Shown: positions 1 through 8,694 of the stretch, in pieces | How positions within the stretch are numbered: the first letter of the stretch is position 1 | Layout of the letters: every line of letters begins with the position of its first letter | Assembly: GCA_031549115.1 (NCBI GenBank) | Contig: JAVBQJ010000128.1 | Coordinates: 1-44,093 of the forward strand | Direction: 5' to 3' | Length of the DNA: 44,093 nt | DNA from: JAVBQJ01 sp031549115 | GTDB taxonomy: Bacteria; Verrucomicrobiota; Lentisphaeria; Victivallales; Victivallaceae | Translations under genes and position numbers: made by a program | The notes under the pieces: generated by a model | Told to the model about the DNA's origin: nothing | The model's database searches: none | Seen by the model: the letters and a program-made list of their open reading frames with translations, nothing else

Positions 1-1
1 G

Positions 2-22
2 GGGGGGTCGGCGCCGCCCCCC
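2..22. other. GC-rich inverted repeat at the window edge
   Basis: Six G residues (2-7) face six C residues (17-22) around a GGCGCC core, so the DNA can fold into a short strong hairpin. It lies just upstream of the GH78 ribosome-binding site (GGAGAG, 41-46). It may be the end of a terminator belonging to a gene outside the window; with no upstream sequence this cannot be decided. Confidence 0.3.
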
Positions 23-53
23 ACATTTCAGCAAACAACCGGAGAGTTAAAAT

Positions 54-2228
54 ATGATACACGGACACTGGATCGGCGGCGGCAATTTATTGCGCACGGA
101 GTTTGCGTTGAAGTGGGAACCGCGGGAAGCCGAGGTGCTGATTTGCGGCCTCGGGTGGTTCGAACTGTATATCAACGGGGAGCGGGTGGAGGACGAATAC
201 TTCGTGCCGGCGCAGACGGATTATGAAAAGCGGGCGTTTTACCGGCGTTACGAGGTGGCGTCGCGATTGCGCTGCGGCCGGAACGCGATCGGCATCCGCT
301 TGGGGAAGGGATTTTTCGGGCAGGACAAGGTGCTGGACCGTTACGGCTGGGCTCCGGCGCCGTACGGCGGGGTGCGGGCGGTGCTGGAGCTGCGGGCATG
401 GAGCCCGGAGCGGGAACTTTTCGCCTGGACGACCCACGAATGCTGGCTGGCGGCGGATGGACCGGTGACGGAGGACAATGTCTATTGGGGCGAACACTTC
501 GACGCGCGGTTGTTGCAAGCGGACTGGGCGTGCCCCGGAACGGATGTGACCGGCTGGCGGCGGGCGGAGTGGATGAGCTCGCCGACGGCGAGCTTGCAGG
601 AGCAGACCTTGGAGCCGGAGCGGATCACCCGTCGGCTGGCGCCGGCGGCGGTGACGGCATTGCCGGAGGGTGGCTGGCTGTATGACTTCGGCGAGAATAT
701 CGCCGGGGTGGCGGAGTTGACGGTGGAGGCGCCGGCGGGCAGCGAAGTGGTGCTCGAATTCGCCGAGGAGCTGGATGAAAACGGCTGCTTCGACCCCGCG
801 AGCACGGGGGTATTCGCGACCGGCGGGATTGCGACCGACCGCTACATCTGTGCCGGACAGGGAGTGGAGCGCTGGCATCCGTCCTTCACCTACCACGGTT
901 TCCGTTACTGCCGGGTCACCGGGACGCCGGCGCAGTCCTTGACCGCCTGCGAAATTCATACCGATGTCGCCCATACCGGTTGCTTCCGGTCGTCGGACGC
1001 GCTGGTGGAGGAGATTTATGCGATGTGCCGCCGTACCCTCCTGGGGAACTTGCACAGCCTGCCGACCGATTGCCCGGCGCGGGAAAAGTGCGGCTGGCTC
1101 GGCGACGCGCAGGTCGAAGCCGAATTCGCGATCTACAACTTCGACTGCCGGAAACTGTTTTCCAAATACGTCGATGACATCGCGACTTCGGCGCAGATCG
1201 GAATTCCGACCATGGTGGCGCCGGGATCGCGCAAGTGCGGCCCCGCCACCCCCGGCTGGGGAACCGCGATCGTACAGCTGCCGTGGTACTTGTATTTGTA
1301 CTACGGTGATATCCAACCGATGCGGAAGCATTACCGCCTGATGAAGTCCTGGCTGGCGCACCTGACCGCGCAGGCGCAGGACCACATCGTCGGTTACGGC
1401 CTCGGCGACTGGTGCCCGCCGGGCAGCGTGAACCCGACCGCGACGCCGGTGGCGTTGACATCGACCGCGTATTACTTTCTCGACACGGAGCTGTTGTCGC
1501 GGATGGCGCATCTGCTGGGCGAATTTGCCGATGCCCGGAAATTTGCGGCGCTGGCGCGGGAGATCCGGGCGGCGTTCCACCGGGAATTTTTCGATCCGGC
1601 GCAAAACAGCTATGGCAGCCAGACCGGGAATGCGCTGGCGTTGGCGTACGACCTGGTTCCGGAGGAATCGGCGGTCGGGACGGCGGCGGCGCTGGAACGC
1701 GATGTGCGCGAACACGGTTTCCACTTCACCACCGGGATTTCCGGGCTCCGGCATCTGTTCGAGCAGCTCAGCCGTTACGGTTACGCCGAAAGCGCCTGGA
1801 AGTGCCTCACCGTTTCCGGCTATCCGGGCTTTGCCGATCTGTTGGCGCGCGGCGCCACCACCTGCTGGGAAACCTGGGAAAAAAATCCGGCGGACGAACC
1901 GACGCCGCGTTCGCGCAATCACCCGATGCAGACCGGGTGGGCGGCGTGGCTGGCCTCCGGCGTGGCCGGATTCGCCCCCGACTGGGAACGGCCGGGCTGG
2001 GAGCACGTGGTTTTCTCCCCCTGCTTCATTCCGCAGCTGGAGTGGGCCGAAGCGGAGTTGCAGACGGTGCGCGGCCGGATATTTTCCCGGTGGCGGCGTG
2101 GCGGCGACGGCCGGATCGACTGGGAAATCGGCATGCCGCAGGGGGCCGGCTTCACCGTGCGGCTGCCGGAAAAGTGGCAGGTTGCCGAACTGCTTGGCGA
2201 CCGACACTTCCGGTTGACGCAGGCATAA
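54..2228 (+). CDS. GH78 family alpha-L-rhamnosidase, cytoplasmic
   Basis: This 724-residue protein should remove terminal alpha-L-rhamnose from plant or microbial glycans by inversion. The N-terminal ~170 residues form the beta-sandwich seen in bacterial rhamnosidases (pattern GLGWFELYINGERV, then FVPAQTDYEKR). A second sandwich contains YDFGENIAGV near residue 220. The (alpha/alpha)6 barrel follows. Its acidic signature is intact: D339, E344 and D351 sit in DCPAREKCGWLGD with the same +5/+12 spacing as the catalytic acids described for Bacillus GH78. WETWEKNP and SRNHPMQTGW near the C-terminus match the usual substrate-pocket region. No signal peptide is visible, so it probably acts on imported oligosaccharides. 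GGAGAG at 41-46 supports the ATG at 54. A terminator follows, and the next gene is a sugar-type regulator with its own promoter. Family assignment is firm; the exact substrate is not. Confidence 0.93.
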   Translation: MIHGHWIGGGNLLRTEFALKWEPREAEVLICGLGWFELYINGERVEDEYFVPAQTDYEKRAFYRRYEVASRLRCGRNAIGIRLGKGFFGQDKVLDRYGWAPAPYGGVRAVLELRAWSPERELFAWTTHECWLAADGPVTEDNVYWGEHFDARLLQADWACPGTDVTGWRRAEWMSSPTASLQEQTLEPERITRRLAPAAVTALPEGGWLYDFGENIAGVAELTVEAPAGSEVVLEFAEELDENGCFDPASTGVFATGGIATDRYICAGQGVERWHPSFTYHGFRYCRVTGTPAQSLTACEIHTDVAHTGCFRSSDALVEEIYAMCRRTLLGNLHSLPTDCPAREKCGWLGDAQVEAEFAIYNFDCRKLFSKYVDDIATSAQIGIPTMVAPGSRKCGPATPGWGTAIVQLPWYLYLYYGDIQPMRKHYRLMKSWLAHLTAQAQDHIVGYGLGDWCPPGSVNPTATPVALTSTAYYFLDTELLSRMAHLLGEFADARKFAALAREIRAAFHREFFDPAQNSYGSQTGNALALAYDLVPEESAVGTAAALERDVREHGFHFTTGISGLRHLFEQLSRYGYAESAWKCLTVSGYPGFADLLARGATTCWETWEKNPADEPTPRSRNHPMQTGWAAWLASGVAGFAPDWERPGWEHVVFSPCFIPQLEWAEAELQTVRGRIFSRWRRGGDGRIDWEIGMPQGAGFTVRLPEKWQVAELLGDRHFRLTQA

Positions 2229-2233
2229 AGGTC

Positions 2234-2260
2234 GTTCGGCGCTTTGCCGGACAGCTTTTT
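2234..2260 (+). terminator. Rho-independent terminator of the GH78 gene
   Basis: A 7-bp stem (2234-2240 with 2246-2252, one G-T wobble) and a 5-base loop lie 6 bases after the GH78 stop and are followed by a T run (2256-2260), with further T-rich sequence to 2280. Confidence 0.6.
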
Positions 2261-2292
2261 GGGATTTTTTTTGGTATTTTTCGATTTCGGGA

Positions 2293-2321
2293 TTGACAAA
2301 TGATATATATTGATCTATAAT
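2293..2321 (+). promoter_or_regulatory. Consensus sigma-70 promoter with embedded operator, upstream of the GntR regulator
   Basis: TTGACA (2293-2298) and TATAAT (2316-2321) are separated by exactly 17 bases. The spacer contains TGATATATATTGAT (2301-2314), the same 14-base element found at the promoters of both GH123-like genes. Bound protein here would block RNA polymerase, and the first gene downstream (2359) encodes a repressor-type protein, so autoregulation is the natural reading (inference). The element contains two TGAT tetramers 10 bp apart, one helical turn. Confidence 0.8.
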
Positions 2322-2358
2322 TATCAGAAGAGCAAACAGCAAGCACGGGAGGAGTCGT

Positions 2359-3573
2359 ATGCCGGCCGGAGATTTGAAGTTGAAACCGCTGAAGCGGGCG
2401 GAAATTCCGTTGTATCTTCAGGTACGCGACTTGGTACTGAATAAAATTCTGGCCCAGGAGTGGCTCCCCGGACGCAAATTGGCCGCCGACCGCGTGCTTT
2501 CCCGCGAACTTCAGGTCAATCACATCACCCTCGGAAAGGCGCTCAACATGCTGCGCAGCGAGGGGTATCTGATCCGCTATCCCGGGCATGGAACCTTTGT
2601 CGCCGATCCGCTGCCGCGGTCGCAGCCGCCGGCAGCCGGAGGGAACAGCCGCCGGGTGGTGGGGGTGCTCTTCGACAGCGTCGGCGAGCAGACGTTTCTG
2701 ACCGACCTGTTTATTTCATTATTTACCTCGCTGGACTCCAATGAGTTGTCGCTGCAACTGGCTTCGGCGCGCAATGATCCGGAGGAGCAATACCGGCAGA
2801 TACTGGATTTCATGGCCGACGAAAAAGTCGCCGGATGCATGGTCTGGTCGATTATGTCGGAGCGGCAGGTCAAAGAGTTGATGAAAAAACGGCGTCCCGA
2901 TTTCCCGGTGATTTTTCTCGACCGTTACCCCAACGGCGTTGTGGCCGATTGGAGCGGCTATGACGATTATGCTGCCGGTTATTACCTCGGTGAGGCCATG
3001 CGTGCCGCCGGTTTGAGCCGGAGTTGGCTGGTGCAAGCGGATTTTGAAGCCGCCTGCAGTACCGTACGGAGGCGTTTTGCCGGTTACAAGGATGCTTTTC
3101 AGGGGGAACTCGGCGAATTGACGCTGGAGTCTTTGGTGCATTCCGGGCTGCCCGATTGCGGGAAGCTGCGTCCGTATCTGCTGCGGCTGGCGGAGAAAAC
3201 GACGGCTCCCGTCGCTCTTTTTGCCGCTTCCGATCCGGTTGCGATCGGCATTTACGCCGAATTGTCCGCCGATCCGGTTCTGCAGCGGCATTTCCGGCTT
3301 TGCTATGTCCAGACCCAGCACCAGTTGCCGGTTTCGCGGGTGCAAATGGATCTGAAGGGCATGGGCCGCAGCGCGGTGGACTTGCTGATCCGCCGTCTTG
3401 AGGGCAGTTCCGAAGCGCAGCTGATCGCCGAAGCGCCATGCCGGTTGGAAGTGGTTGCCGCCGAACCGGCACAGGATTCCCAGTCTTCCCGGAGCATTTC
3501 TCCGGATGATTCCGATATTGCATCAATGTCACCCCGCCGTTCCGCCTCAAGTGTGGCGGCGGCGCAACATTAA
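2359..3573 (+). CDS. GntR-type transcriptional regulator with a LacI/periplasmic-binding-protein sensor domain (AraR-like chimera)
   Basis: Residues ~10-85 form a GntR winged helix (IPLYLQVRDLVLNKI, then LPGRKLAADRVLSRELQVN and a GYLIRYPGHGTFV wing). Residues ~98-380 resemble the type-1 periplasmic-binding fold of LacI effector domains, beginning RRVVGVLFDSVGE. Chimeras of this type, with AraR of Bacillus the best known, are sugar-responsive repressors. GGGAGGAG at 2347-2354 fixes the ATG at 2359. The gene has its own consensus promoter carrying the putative operator and is followed after 22 bp by a prepilin and then by a large hydrolase, so all three are probably co-transcribed. The same operator sequence precedes the two GH123-like genes, making this protein the likely controller of the island (inference). 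The final ~25 residues are Ser/Asp-rich and probably disordered. Confidence 0.9.
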   Translation: MPAGDLKLKPLKRAEIPLYLQVRDLVLNKILAQEWLPGRKLAADRVLSRELQVNHITLGKALNMLRSEGYLIRYPGHGTFVADPLPRSQPPAAGGNSRRVVGVLFDSVGEQTFLTDLFISLFTSLDSNELSLQLASARNDPEEQYRQILDFMADEKVAGCMVWSIMSERQVKELMKKRRPDFPVIFLDRYPNGVVADWSGYDDYAAGYYLGEAMRAAGLSRSWLVQADFEAACSTVRRRFAGYKDAFQGELGELTLESLVHSGLPDCGKLRPYLLRLAEKTTAPVALFAASDPVAIGIYAELSADPVLQRHFRLCYVQTQHQLPVSRVQMDLKGMGRSAVDLLIRRLEGSSEAQLIAEAPCRLEVVAAEPAQDSQSSRSISPDDSDIASMSPRRSASSVAAAQH

Positions 3574-3595
3574 AACCAAAAGCAGGGAGTCGAAC

Positions 3596-4300
3596 ATGAA
3601 AATGGACGGACGGAAGCAGAGAGAGTTTTTTACATTGATAGAGCTGTTGGTTGTAATTGCGATTATCGCAATTCTTGCAAGTATGCTGTTGCCGGCATTG
3701 TCGAAAGCCCGGGCGGCGGCGCAGAAGATCAAATGCAGCAGTAATTTGAAGCAATTCGGCCTTGGCGTTGCCATGTACGCCGGAGACTGCGACGATTACT
3801 TTCCACCATATCTTGAAAGCACGGCTCCGGGCTCCAATGCGCAGAAGTGCTGGGCCGGCTTCCTGACGCCGTATCTGGGGGGGCAGAACGACCCGTATGG
3901 CGTATATGTCGCGTCGGAGCGGATTGCCGGCTTCCATTACCTGCGCTGCCCCAGCGATGGACGGACGCCGGCCGCCTTTCCGTATGGAATTATCGGCGCC
4001 GACGATGACCGCGGCGCCGGCGTACCGGCGCTCGGCGGCCAGAGGTTGACCGAGATTCCCCCCCGGGTGGTACTGGTGACCGATGCGCTGAATTTCATGT
4101 GGTACTCCTATGACCTGGATTACGATTCGGATGGCGACGGAGTCAGGGATATGTGCATCGGCGGCTCGTACGGGTACAATATTCCGATGGAACGTCACGG
4201 CAATGCGGCATCCAATCTGCATAGCGACGGCCACGTCGAGACCCGGAACCGCAAACAGTTCGCGGTCGAGTACGACTATCTGCGCGGCAAAAGCAAATAA
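3596..4300 (+). CDS. Type II secretion-like prepilin with H-X9-DG domain (prepilin 1)
   Basis: The protein has 234 residues. The start is ATG 3596, preceded by AGGGAG at 3583-3588; an upstream in-frame ATG would run back into the regulator gene. It opens with a short charged leader and the class III prepilin cleavage/helix motif (FTLIELLVVIAIIAILASML), then a SKARAAAQKIKC segment, a soluble domain with paired Cys, and the terminal signature RHGNAASNLHSDGHV, which fits H-X9-DG exactly. Such proteins are processed by a prepilin peptidase and are thought to assemble as pseudopilins; their function in Lentisphaerota is unknown. It lies between a sugar regulator and a large exported hydrolase, and the same prepilin-hydrolase pairing occurs twice more in this window. 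Confidence 0.92.
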   Translation: MKMDGRKQREFFTLIELLVVIAIIAILASMLLPALSKARAAAQKIKCSSNLKQFGLGVAMYAGDCDDYFPPYLESTAPGSNAQKCWAGFLTPYLGGQNDPYGVYVASERIAGFHYLRCPSDGRTPAAFPYGIIGADDDRGAGVPALGGQRLTEIPPRVVLVTDALNFMWYSYDLDYDSDGDGVRDMCIGGSYGYNIPMERHGNAASNLHSDGHVETRNRKQFAVEYDYLRGKSK

Positions 4301-4321
4301 CGAATGGATTGGAATTGCGTC

Positions 4322-7300
4322 ATGAGAGGGATTTGGGCAGTTTTATTCGGACTTGGGGTGGCTGCAGTTCAGGCGGAGACCATTGTATTGCAACAGGATG
4401 GCCGACAGGCGGCCATCGACGCGGCCACCGGCTGTGTGGTCGCATTCGGCCTGGAGAGTTCGCCCAATTGTTTCGCTACCGCCGACCGCTACCGGTTCGG
4501 CGGTGAGGAAAGCGGGGAAGCGGCCGACCGGATGACGGTGCGGCAGCGGAGTGCCGATACGCTGGTGCTCGAGGGCGGAAATCTGGAGATCGGTTTGCTG
4601 CTGCGCAAGGAATACCGGTTGGCGGATGGCGAATTGGTGAAGATCGTCACATACCGCACCGACTCCGGTGAACGGCGGTTGTTCGAACTGTCCGGAGAGA
4701 CCCGGTTCACCGCGCCGATGGCGGAGGAGGGGTACTTTTTCCTCAACATCGATGACGGCTACAAGGTGCAGACACTGCCCTACATCGCGGTCAACCGGGT
4801 GATACAGCCGACCGGCTGGGGTGTGGCGCGCGGCGCTCTGGTCTATTATCATCCCGGCGCCGATGAAACGTTGAGCCATTACCGTTACCGGATCAACGGC
4901 CGTTATTTTTACGGGGAAAGCAACAAGTCGACGGAGTCCAGACTGCTGCCGGACGGCGCGATAACCGCGTTGGCTTCCGACTTCCTGGAGCCGGGCGGCG
5001 AAACCACGGTCGAATCCCGCTTTCTGGCGGAACCGGGTGACCCGCGCACGTATCTGCGCCGGATTTACGAACAGGAACCGTTCGCTTCATACCGGAACCG
5101 GCCGGTGCCGGAATGGTTCCTCAACACCATGATGTACTTTCCGCCCGGCGGCTGCGGCGACATGCTGATCAACCGCCGGGATGAAGTGCTGCGCGATCTG
5201 CGCAATATCCTGCCGCTGCTGGCGGAGGATCAATATCTGATGATTTTTTTCAATCACTGGGGTACCAGCGGTGACTACCCCTCCACGGGGACGATGCGGT
5301 ATCTGGAAGGTACCCGGTGGAGCGAACCGATCCCGGTGGAGGCGATGAAAGAAGCGATACGGGAGGTCAAGGCGCTGTCGCCGAAGATCAAGTTCGGCGC
5401 TTATTTCTTTTTCGCGCCGGCGGGGGACAGCCCGATTGTCCGGGAACACCCGGAATGGTTCATCTACAATGCCGACGGCTCCATGGAGCAGGGCGGCGAC
5501 GGGATCGGCAGCTGTTTCTTCCCGGATATGTCGAGCGGCTACCGCGAGTATCTGCTGCAGCAGCTCAAGGACGCGGTCTCGGTGTACGGCATGGACTGGC
5601 TGCATCTGGACTCCAATTTGTATGAAAACACCAATTTCCGTACCCGGAATGTGGTGCAGACCGCCGACTGGGCCGAACTGTACCGGGAGTTGGGGGAATT
5701 CACTGCCGACAACGATGCCGCCATCGTCCAGAATGTCGCCTGGTGCAATGCTTTGTGGGCCGACGGCACCTATTTCGAGTGCCAGCAGCCGGAGCGCTGG
5801 GAACGGAAAGATTGGCGCATCATGGGCGTCAGCGGTTACCTGGCGGCGGTGTCGCGGACCAATCGGCCCGGCGTCTGGGCCAATCTTTGTTACGGCGGGC
5901 TCGATGCCTGGGGGTTGCGCAACACCTTCTGCGGCATGAAAGGTTGGGTCCGCGATTGCCGCGCGTGGTGGCTGCAATTGCCGGCCAGTCTGGAGCGGGA
6001 GCTCTTCGTTTCCGAATTGCTGCAAACAAAGCTGGCGGAGATCGAGGTAAAGCCGGACTGGTGGAAGCTCGAGACCGAAACTCTCGAAGTTTTGCCGCTG
6101 CAATTGGGGGACGCGGTCATTCTGTCGCTGGTGGAACACGGCGCCGAACCTGTGACCGAGACGATTGCACTGGCGCCGCGGCAGTTGCCCGGCTTCCAGC
6201 CGGAGGCGTTGTTGTTCCGCCATACGCTGGAATTGCGGCCGCCCAAGGCGTGGGATCTCGTCGACGGACCGGTCCCGGCCGAAGTCAATACGGCGGTCTG
6301 GAGCGCGTTCGAAGCCGGGACGGTCGATCCGGCCGAATACCGCAACGAAATGACCTTGACGCCGTTGACCAATGTCTATTGTGTCCTCTCCCAGGTGCCG
6401 GGCTGGGTTTACGAAATCGATGGTCGCCGTACCGGGCTGCCGCTGCCGGAAAACCGCGGCGTCAAGCTGACCGGCCGGGCGTTACCGGGGATGGATCGCT
6501 ATACGCTGACGGCGGAAAATCCGCGCCAAAGCGCCCGGGTTCAGCTCTGGCTTCCCCGCGAATGGCATGGGGCGCGGGTGACGGTCAACGGCGCGGAGGT
6601 GAACGCGCCGCGGATCGAACGGGGCGAAGACTGTTTCGCCCTGATCGACCTGCCGAATGGGCAGGCCCGGATCGAAGTGGCGTCGGCGACCGCCGCGACG
6701 GTGGAAACGGCGCAGCCGTACCGCGAATTCCAGTGGCCGCACTGGCAGCAGATGGTACACCGGATGGACACCGCCGGGATCGGCCGGAAAGAGGCCGGGG
6801 TGGAGGACGGAAAAACCTGGGTGAGCTTCGAGTTGCAGCAGTCGGCGGCTTCTGTTGAGTTGCCGCTGTATGTCACGCCGGTACGCTGCGACGCCATCGA
6901 ATTTGCCGTGCTGGGCAGCGCCAGCGGTATGGACATCCGGGTCACGCCGGCCGGATTCACGGTGAAGGACGACTTTACCGGCTGGAAAAACTTTTCCGCC
7001 CCGATTCCGGTCGAGAGCCGGGAACTTCACCGCATCAGCTTTCAGTTTGCCGGCCAACCCGGCGACCGGGCGGTGATCGGCGATCTGCGCTTGGTACCGG
7101 CTGCCGCGGAGGAGGTCACGGCTCCGTCGCTGCGTCGGGTAGTGGCCAGACGGGTGGCGCAGCCGGTTCCGCTGATCGCGAAGCCCGGCGACGCATGGGA
7201 TGCCAACGACAGCGCCACCGATTTTTACCGGCTGTCCTCGCCGCAGGCGGCGGACGGGGTCACCGATGTGCGTCTGTCGTACGACGAGAACTATTTGTAT

Positions 7301-8365
7301 GTATTGTTCCAGAACTTCGAACCGATCGACGATCTCGGAGTATGCGGCGAGCGTGACAGTCAGATCTGGGGGAAGGATCACGTGGAGCTGTATCTGCAGC
7401 CGCACCCGGATACCCCCGACTGGTTCCAGATCATGGTGGACCCGGCGAAGACCATTCAGGATATTCAGTATACCGAATTGGGAAGCTCCGCCGAGTGGAA
7501 CGGTGAGTTCGATCTTGCCACCGCGCTGAATTGGAAGGTCGCGTGGACGGCGATGCTGCGGATTCCCTTCACCACATTGAATGCCGCGCCGCCGCAGCCC
7601 GGAGAGCGCTGGCGGGTGAACTTCGCCCGGCTCGACCTGACCGGCGAATGGTCGAACTGGGGCACGACCTCGGGAGACTGGCTGGATACCACCGTCTTCG
7701 GCGAACTGGTATTCGGAGATGAAGACGGCAAGGAGCCGGCGCCGGGCGGGTTGACGTTCCACTGCCCGTTCGACGGCGCGACGGCTCCGGCGGCGCCGCC
7801 GGATGGCGGCGGGGAAGCGGCAGGAGTGGTCGAATTCATCGCCGACGGCGAGGGGAAGGGGCTGGTGACCGGGCACGACCGCGGCGTCGTTTATCCGGCC
7901 GCCGGCCGCCTGAATCCGCAGGCGGGGACGGTGCTGTTCCGGATCAAACCACTGGATTGGAATCGCTACGATGACAACTTCCACCATTTTTTCACCGCTC
8001 CGGCGGCGGCGCCGGGCGGTTTCGACTTGAACATCTACCGTTTCGGCGACTGGGACAATCTGATGGTCTACAGTACCGCGCTGGGACTGGTCAATGAGTC
8101 GATCCCGCAGGTGGATTTCGACGACTCCTGGGTGGATTCACGCTGGCACCAAGTGGCCTTCGCCTGGGATGAAAAAACGGCGCTCCTGTACCTCGACGGC
8201 CGGACTTCGGAGCACCGGATTGCGCCGGGAACGTTGGCGGCTCCGGCGGAATTCCGGGTCGGTGGGCCGTATTTCGTACCCAATGACACCCGGACGGCAA
8301 TTGCCGACCTGATGATTTTTTCCCGCAAGCTGACCCCGCGGGAAATCGAAGCCTGTCTGGAGTGA
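4322..8365 (+). CDS. Exported multidomain glycoside-hydrolase-like protein with CBM9-like and LamG-like domains
   Basis: The protein has 1347 residues from ATG 4322, which gives a clean signal peptide (MRGIWAVLFGLGVAAVQA). An in-frame ATG at 4304 would add six residues that spoil it. The N-terminal ~260 residues look like a beta-sandwich. A TIM-barrel-like catalytic region follows (~260-650), with LMIFFNHWG, FGAYFFF and GMDWLHLDSN, where D430 sits in a nucleophile-like position at a strand end. Residues ~950-1140 resemble a CBM9-like domain (TDVRLSYDENYLYVLFQN, KDHVELYLQP). Residues ~1150-1345 resemble a LamG/concanavalin-like domain (WHQVAFAWDEKTALLYLDG). I cannot place the barrel in a numbered family. 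The gene follows prepilin 1 by 21 bases and is probably in the regulator operon. A long palindrome follows the stop. Confidence 0.8.
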   Translation: MRGIWAVLFGLGVAAVQAETIVLQQDGRQAAIDAATGCVVAFGLESSPNCFATADRYRFGGEESGEAADRMTVRQRSADTLVLEGGNLEIGLLLRKEYRLADGELVKIVTYRTDSGERRLFELSGETRFTAPMAEEGYFFLNIDDGYKVQTLPYIAVNRVIQPTGWGVARGALVYYHPGADETLSHYRYRINGRYFYGESNKSTESRLLPDGAITALASDFLEPGGETTVESRFLAEPGDPRTYLRRIYEQEPFASYRNRPVPEWFLNTMMYFPPGGCGDMLINRRDEVLRDLRNILPLLAEDQYLMIFFNHWGTSGDYPSTGTMRYLEGTRWSEPIPVEAMKEAIREVKALSPKIKFGAYFFFAPAGDSPIVREHPEWFIYNADGSMEQGGDGIGSCFFPDMSSGYREYLLQQLKDAVSVYGMDWLHLDSNLYENTNFRTRNVVQTADWAELYRELGEFTADNDAAIVQNVAWCNALWADGTYFECQQPERWERKDWRIMGVSGYLAAVSRTNRPGVWANLCYGGLDAWGLRNTFCGMKGWVRDCRAWWLQLPASLERELFVSELLQTKLAEIEVKPDWWKLETETLEVLPLQLGDAVILSLVEHGAEPVTETIALAPRQLPGFQPEALLFRHTLELRPPKAWDLVDGPVPAEVNTAVWSAFEAGTVDPAEYRNEMTLTPLTNVYCVLSQVPGWVYEIDGRRTGLPLPENRGVKLTGRALPGMDRYTLTAENPRQSARVQLWLPREWHGARVTVNGAEVNAPRIERGEDCFALIDLPNGQARIEVASATAATVETAQPYREFQWPHWQQMVHRMDTAGIGRKEAGVEDGKTWVSFELQQSAASVELPLYVTPVRCDAIEFAVLGSASGMDIRVTPAGFTVKDDFTGWKNFSAPIPVESRELHRISFQFAGQPGDRAVIGDLRLVPAAAEEVTAPSLRRVVARRVAQPVPLIAKPGDAWDANDSATDFYRLSSPQAADGVTDVRLSYDENYLYVLFQNFEPIDDLGVCGERDSQIWGKDHVELYLQPHPDTPDWFQIMVDPAKTIQDIQYTELGSSAEWNGEFDLATALNWKVAWTAMLRIPFTTLNAAPPQPGERWRVNFARLDLTGEWSNWGTTSGDWLDTTVFGELVFGDEDGKEPAPGGLTFHCPFDGATAPAAPPDGGGEAAGVVEFIADGEGKGLVTGHDRGVVYPAAGRLNPQAGTVLFRIKPLDWNRYDDNFHHFFTAPAAAPGGFDLNIYRFGDWDNLMVYSTALGLVNESIPQVDFDDSWVDSRWHQVAFAWDEKTALLYLDGRTSEHRIAPGTLAAPAEFRVGGPYFVPNDTRTAIADLMIFSRKLTPREIEACLE

Positions 8366-8382
8366 CTCCAACGTGGGAGGAC

Positions 8383-8433
8383 TTGGAGGGGGAAGAAAAA
8401 CATTTTAAGGAAATGTTTTTCTTCCCCCTCCAA
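8383..8433. repeat. Perfect 23-bp inverted repeat, probable terminator
   Basis: Positions 8383-8405 are the exact reverse complement of 8411-8433, leaving a 5-base loop (TAAGG). The stem carries a run of G, then A-rich sequence, so one face ends in a T-rich arm. It lies 17 bases after the hydrolase stop and should end transcription of the regulator-prepilin-hydrolase operon. A perfect 23-bp stem is longer than ordinary terminators. Confidence 0.8.
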
Positions 8434-8468
8434 AACACCCCTATCTTTTCCAAACCTTTTCAACGTAA

Positions 8469-8492
8469 TTTTTTGCCTCGTTGGGCAAAAAA
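8469..8492. terminator. Bidirectional terminator-like hairpin
   Basis: A 9-bp perfect stem (TTTTTTGCC, 8469-8477, with GGCAAAAAA, 8484-8492) and a 6-base loop give a T run on either strand. It separates the plus-strand hydrolase operon from the minus-strand mannosidase operon. Confidence 0.55.
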
Positions 8493-8560
8493 TGAGCCGG
8501 GAAATATCAATAGAGGTAATTTCAAAAGTCTCTTCATGCCGTATCGGGCGTCTTGCGGTG

Positions 8561-8604
8561 CCGGACACCGGGAGCGATTGTGTCCGGTTACCCTGCGGGT
8601 AGCC
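8561..8604. other. Two further hairpins in the 330-bp convergent intergenic region
   Basis: CCGGACAC (8561-8568) pairs with GTGTCCGG (8580-8587). Immediately after, GGTTACCC (8586-8593) pairs with GGGTAGCC (8597-8604) apart from one wobble; the two stems share two bases and so cannot both be full length. No coding signal is visible between 8366 and 8694; the region consists of hairpins and the terminators listed around it. Confidence 0.4.
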
Positions 8605-8641
8605 GGGCAAATCTACCACTCGCAAGTCATCAGAGAAAAAC

Positions 8642-8675
8642 ACGGCCGGGCGGAGTTTCAATTCCACCCGGCCGT
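8642..8675 (-). terminator. Terminator of the mannosidase operon
   Basis: ACGGCCGGG (8642-8650) pairs with CCCGGCCGT (8667-8675). Read on the minus strand, the stem is followed by GTTTTTC, and it lies 20 bases beyond the stop of the GH38-like gene. Confidence 0.75.
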
Positions 8676-8694
8676 ATTTTCCTTTTGGTCGTAG

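Noticed and set aside
87..2342. 751-codon open frame antisense to the GH78 gene
   Set aside because: It lies wholly opposite a well-supported enzyme gene, is Arg/Pro/His-rich, has no recognisable domain, and reflects GC-rich codon bias.
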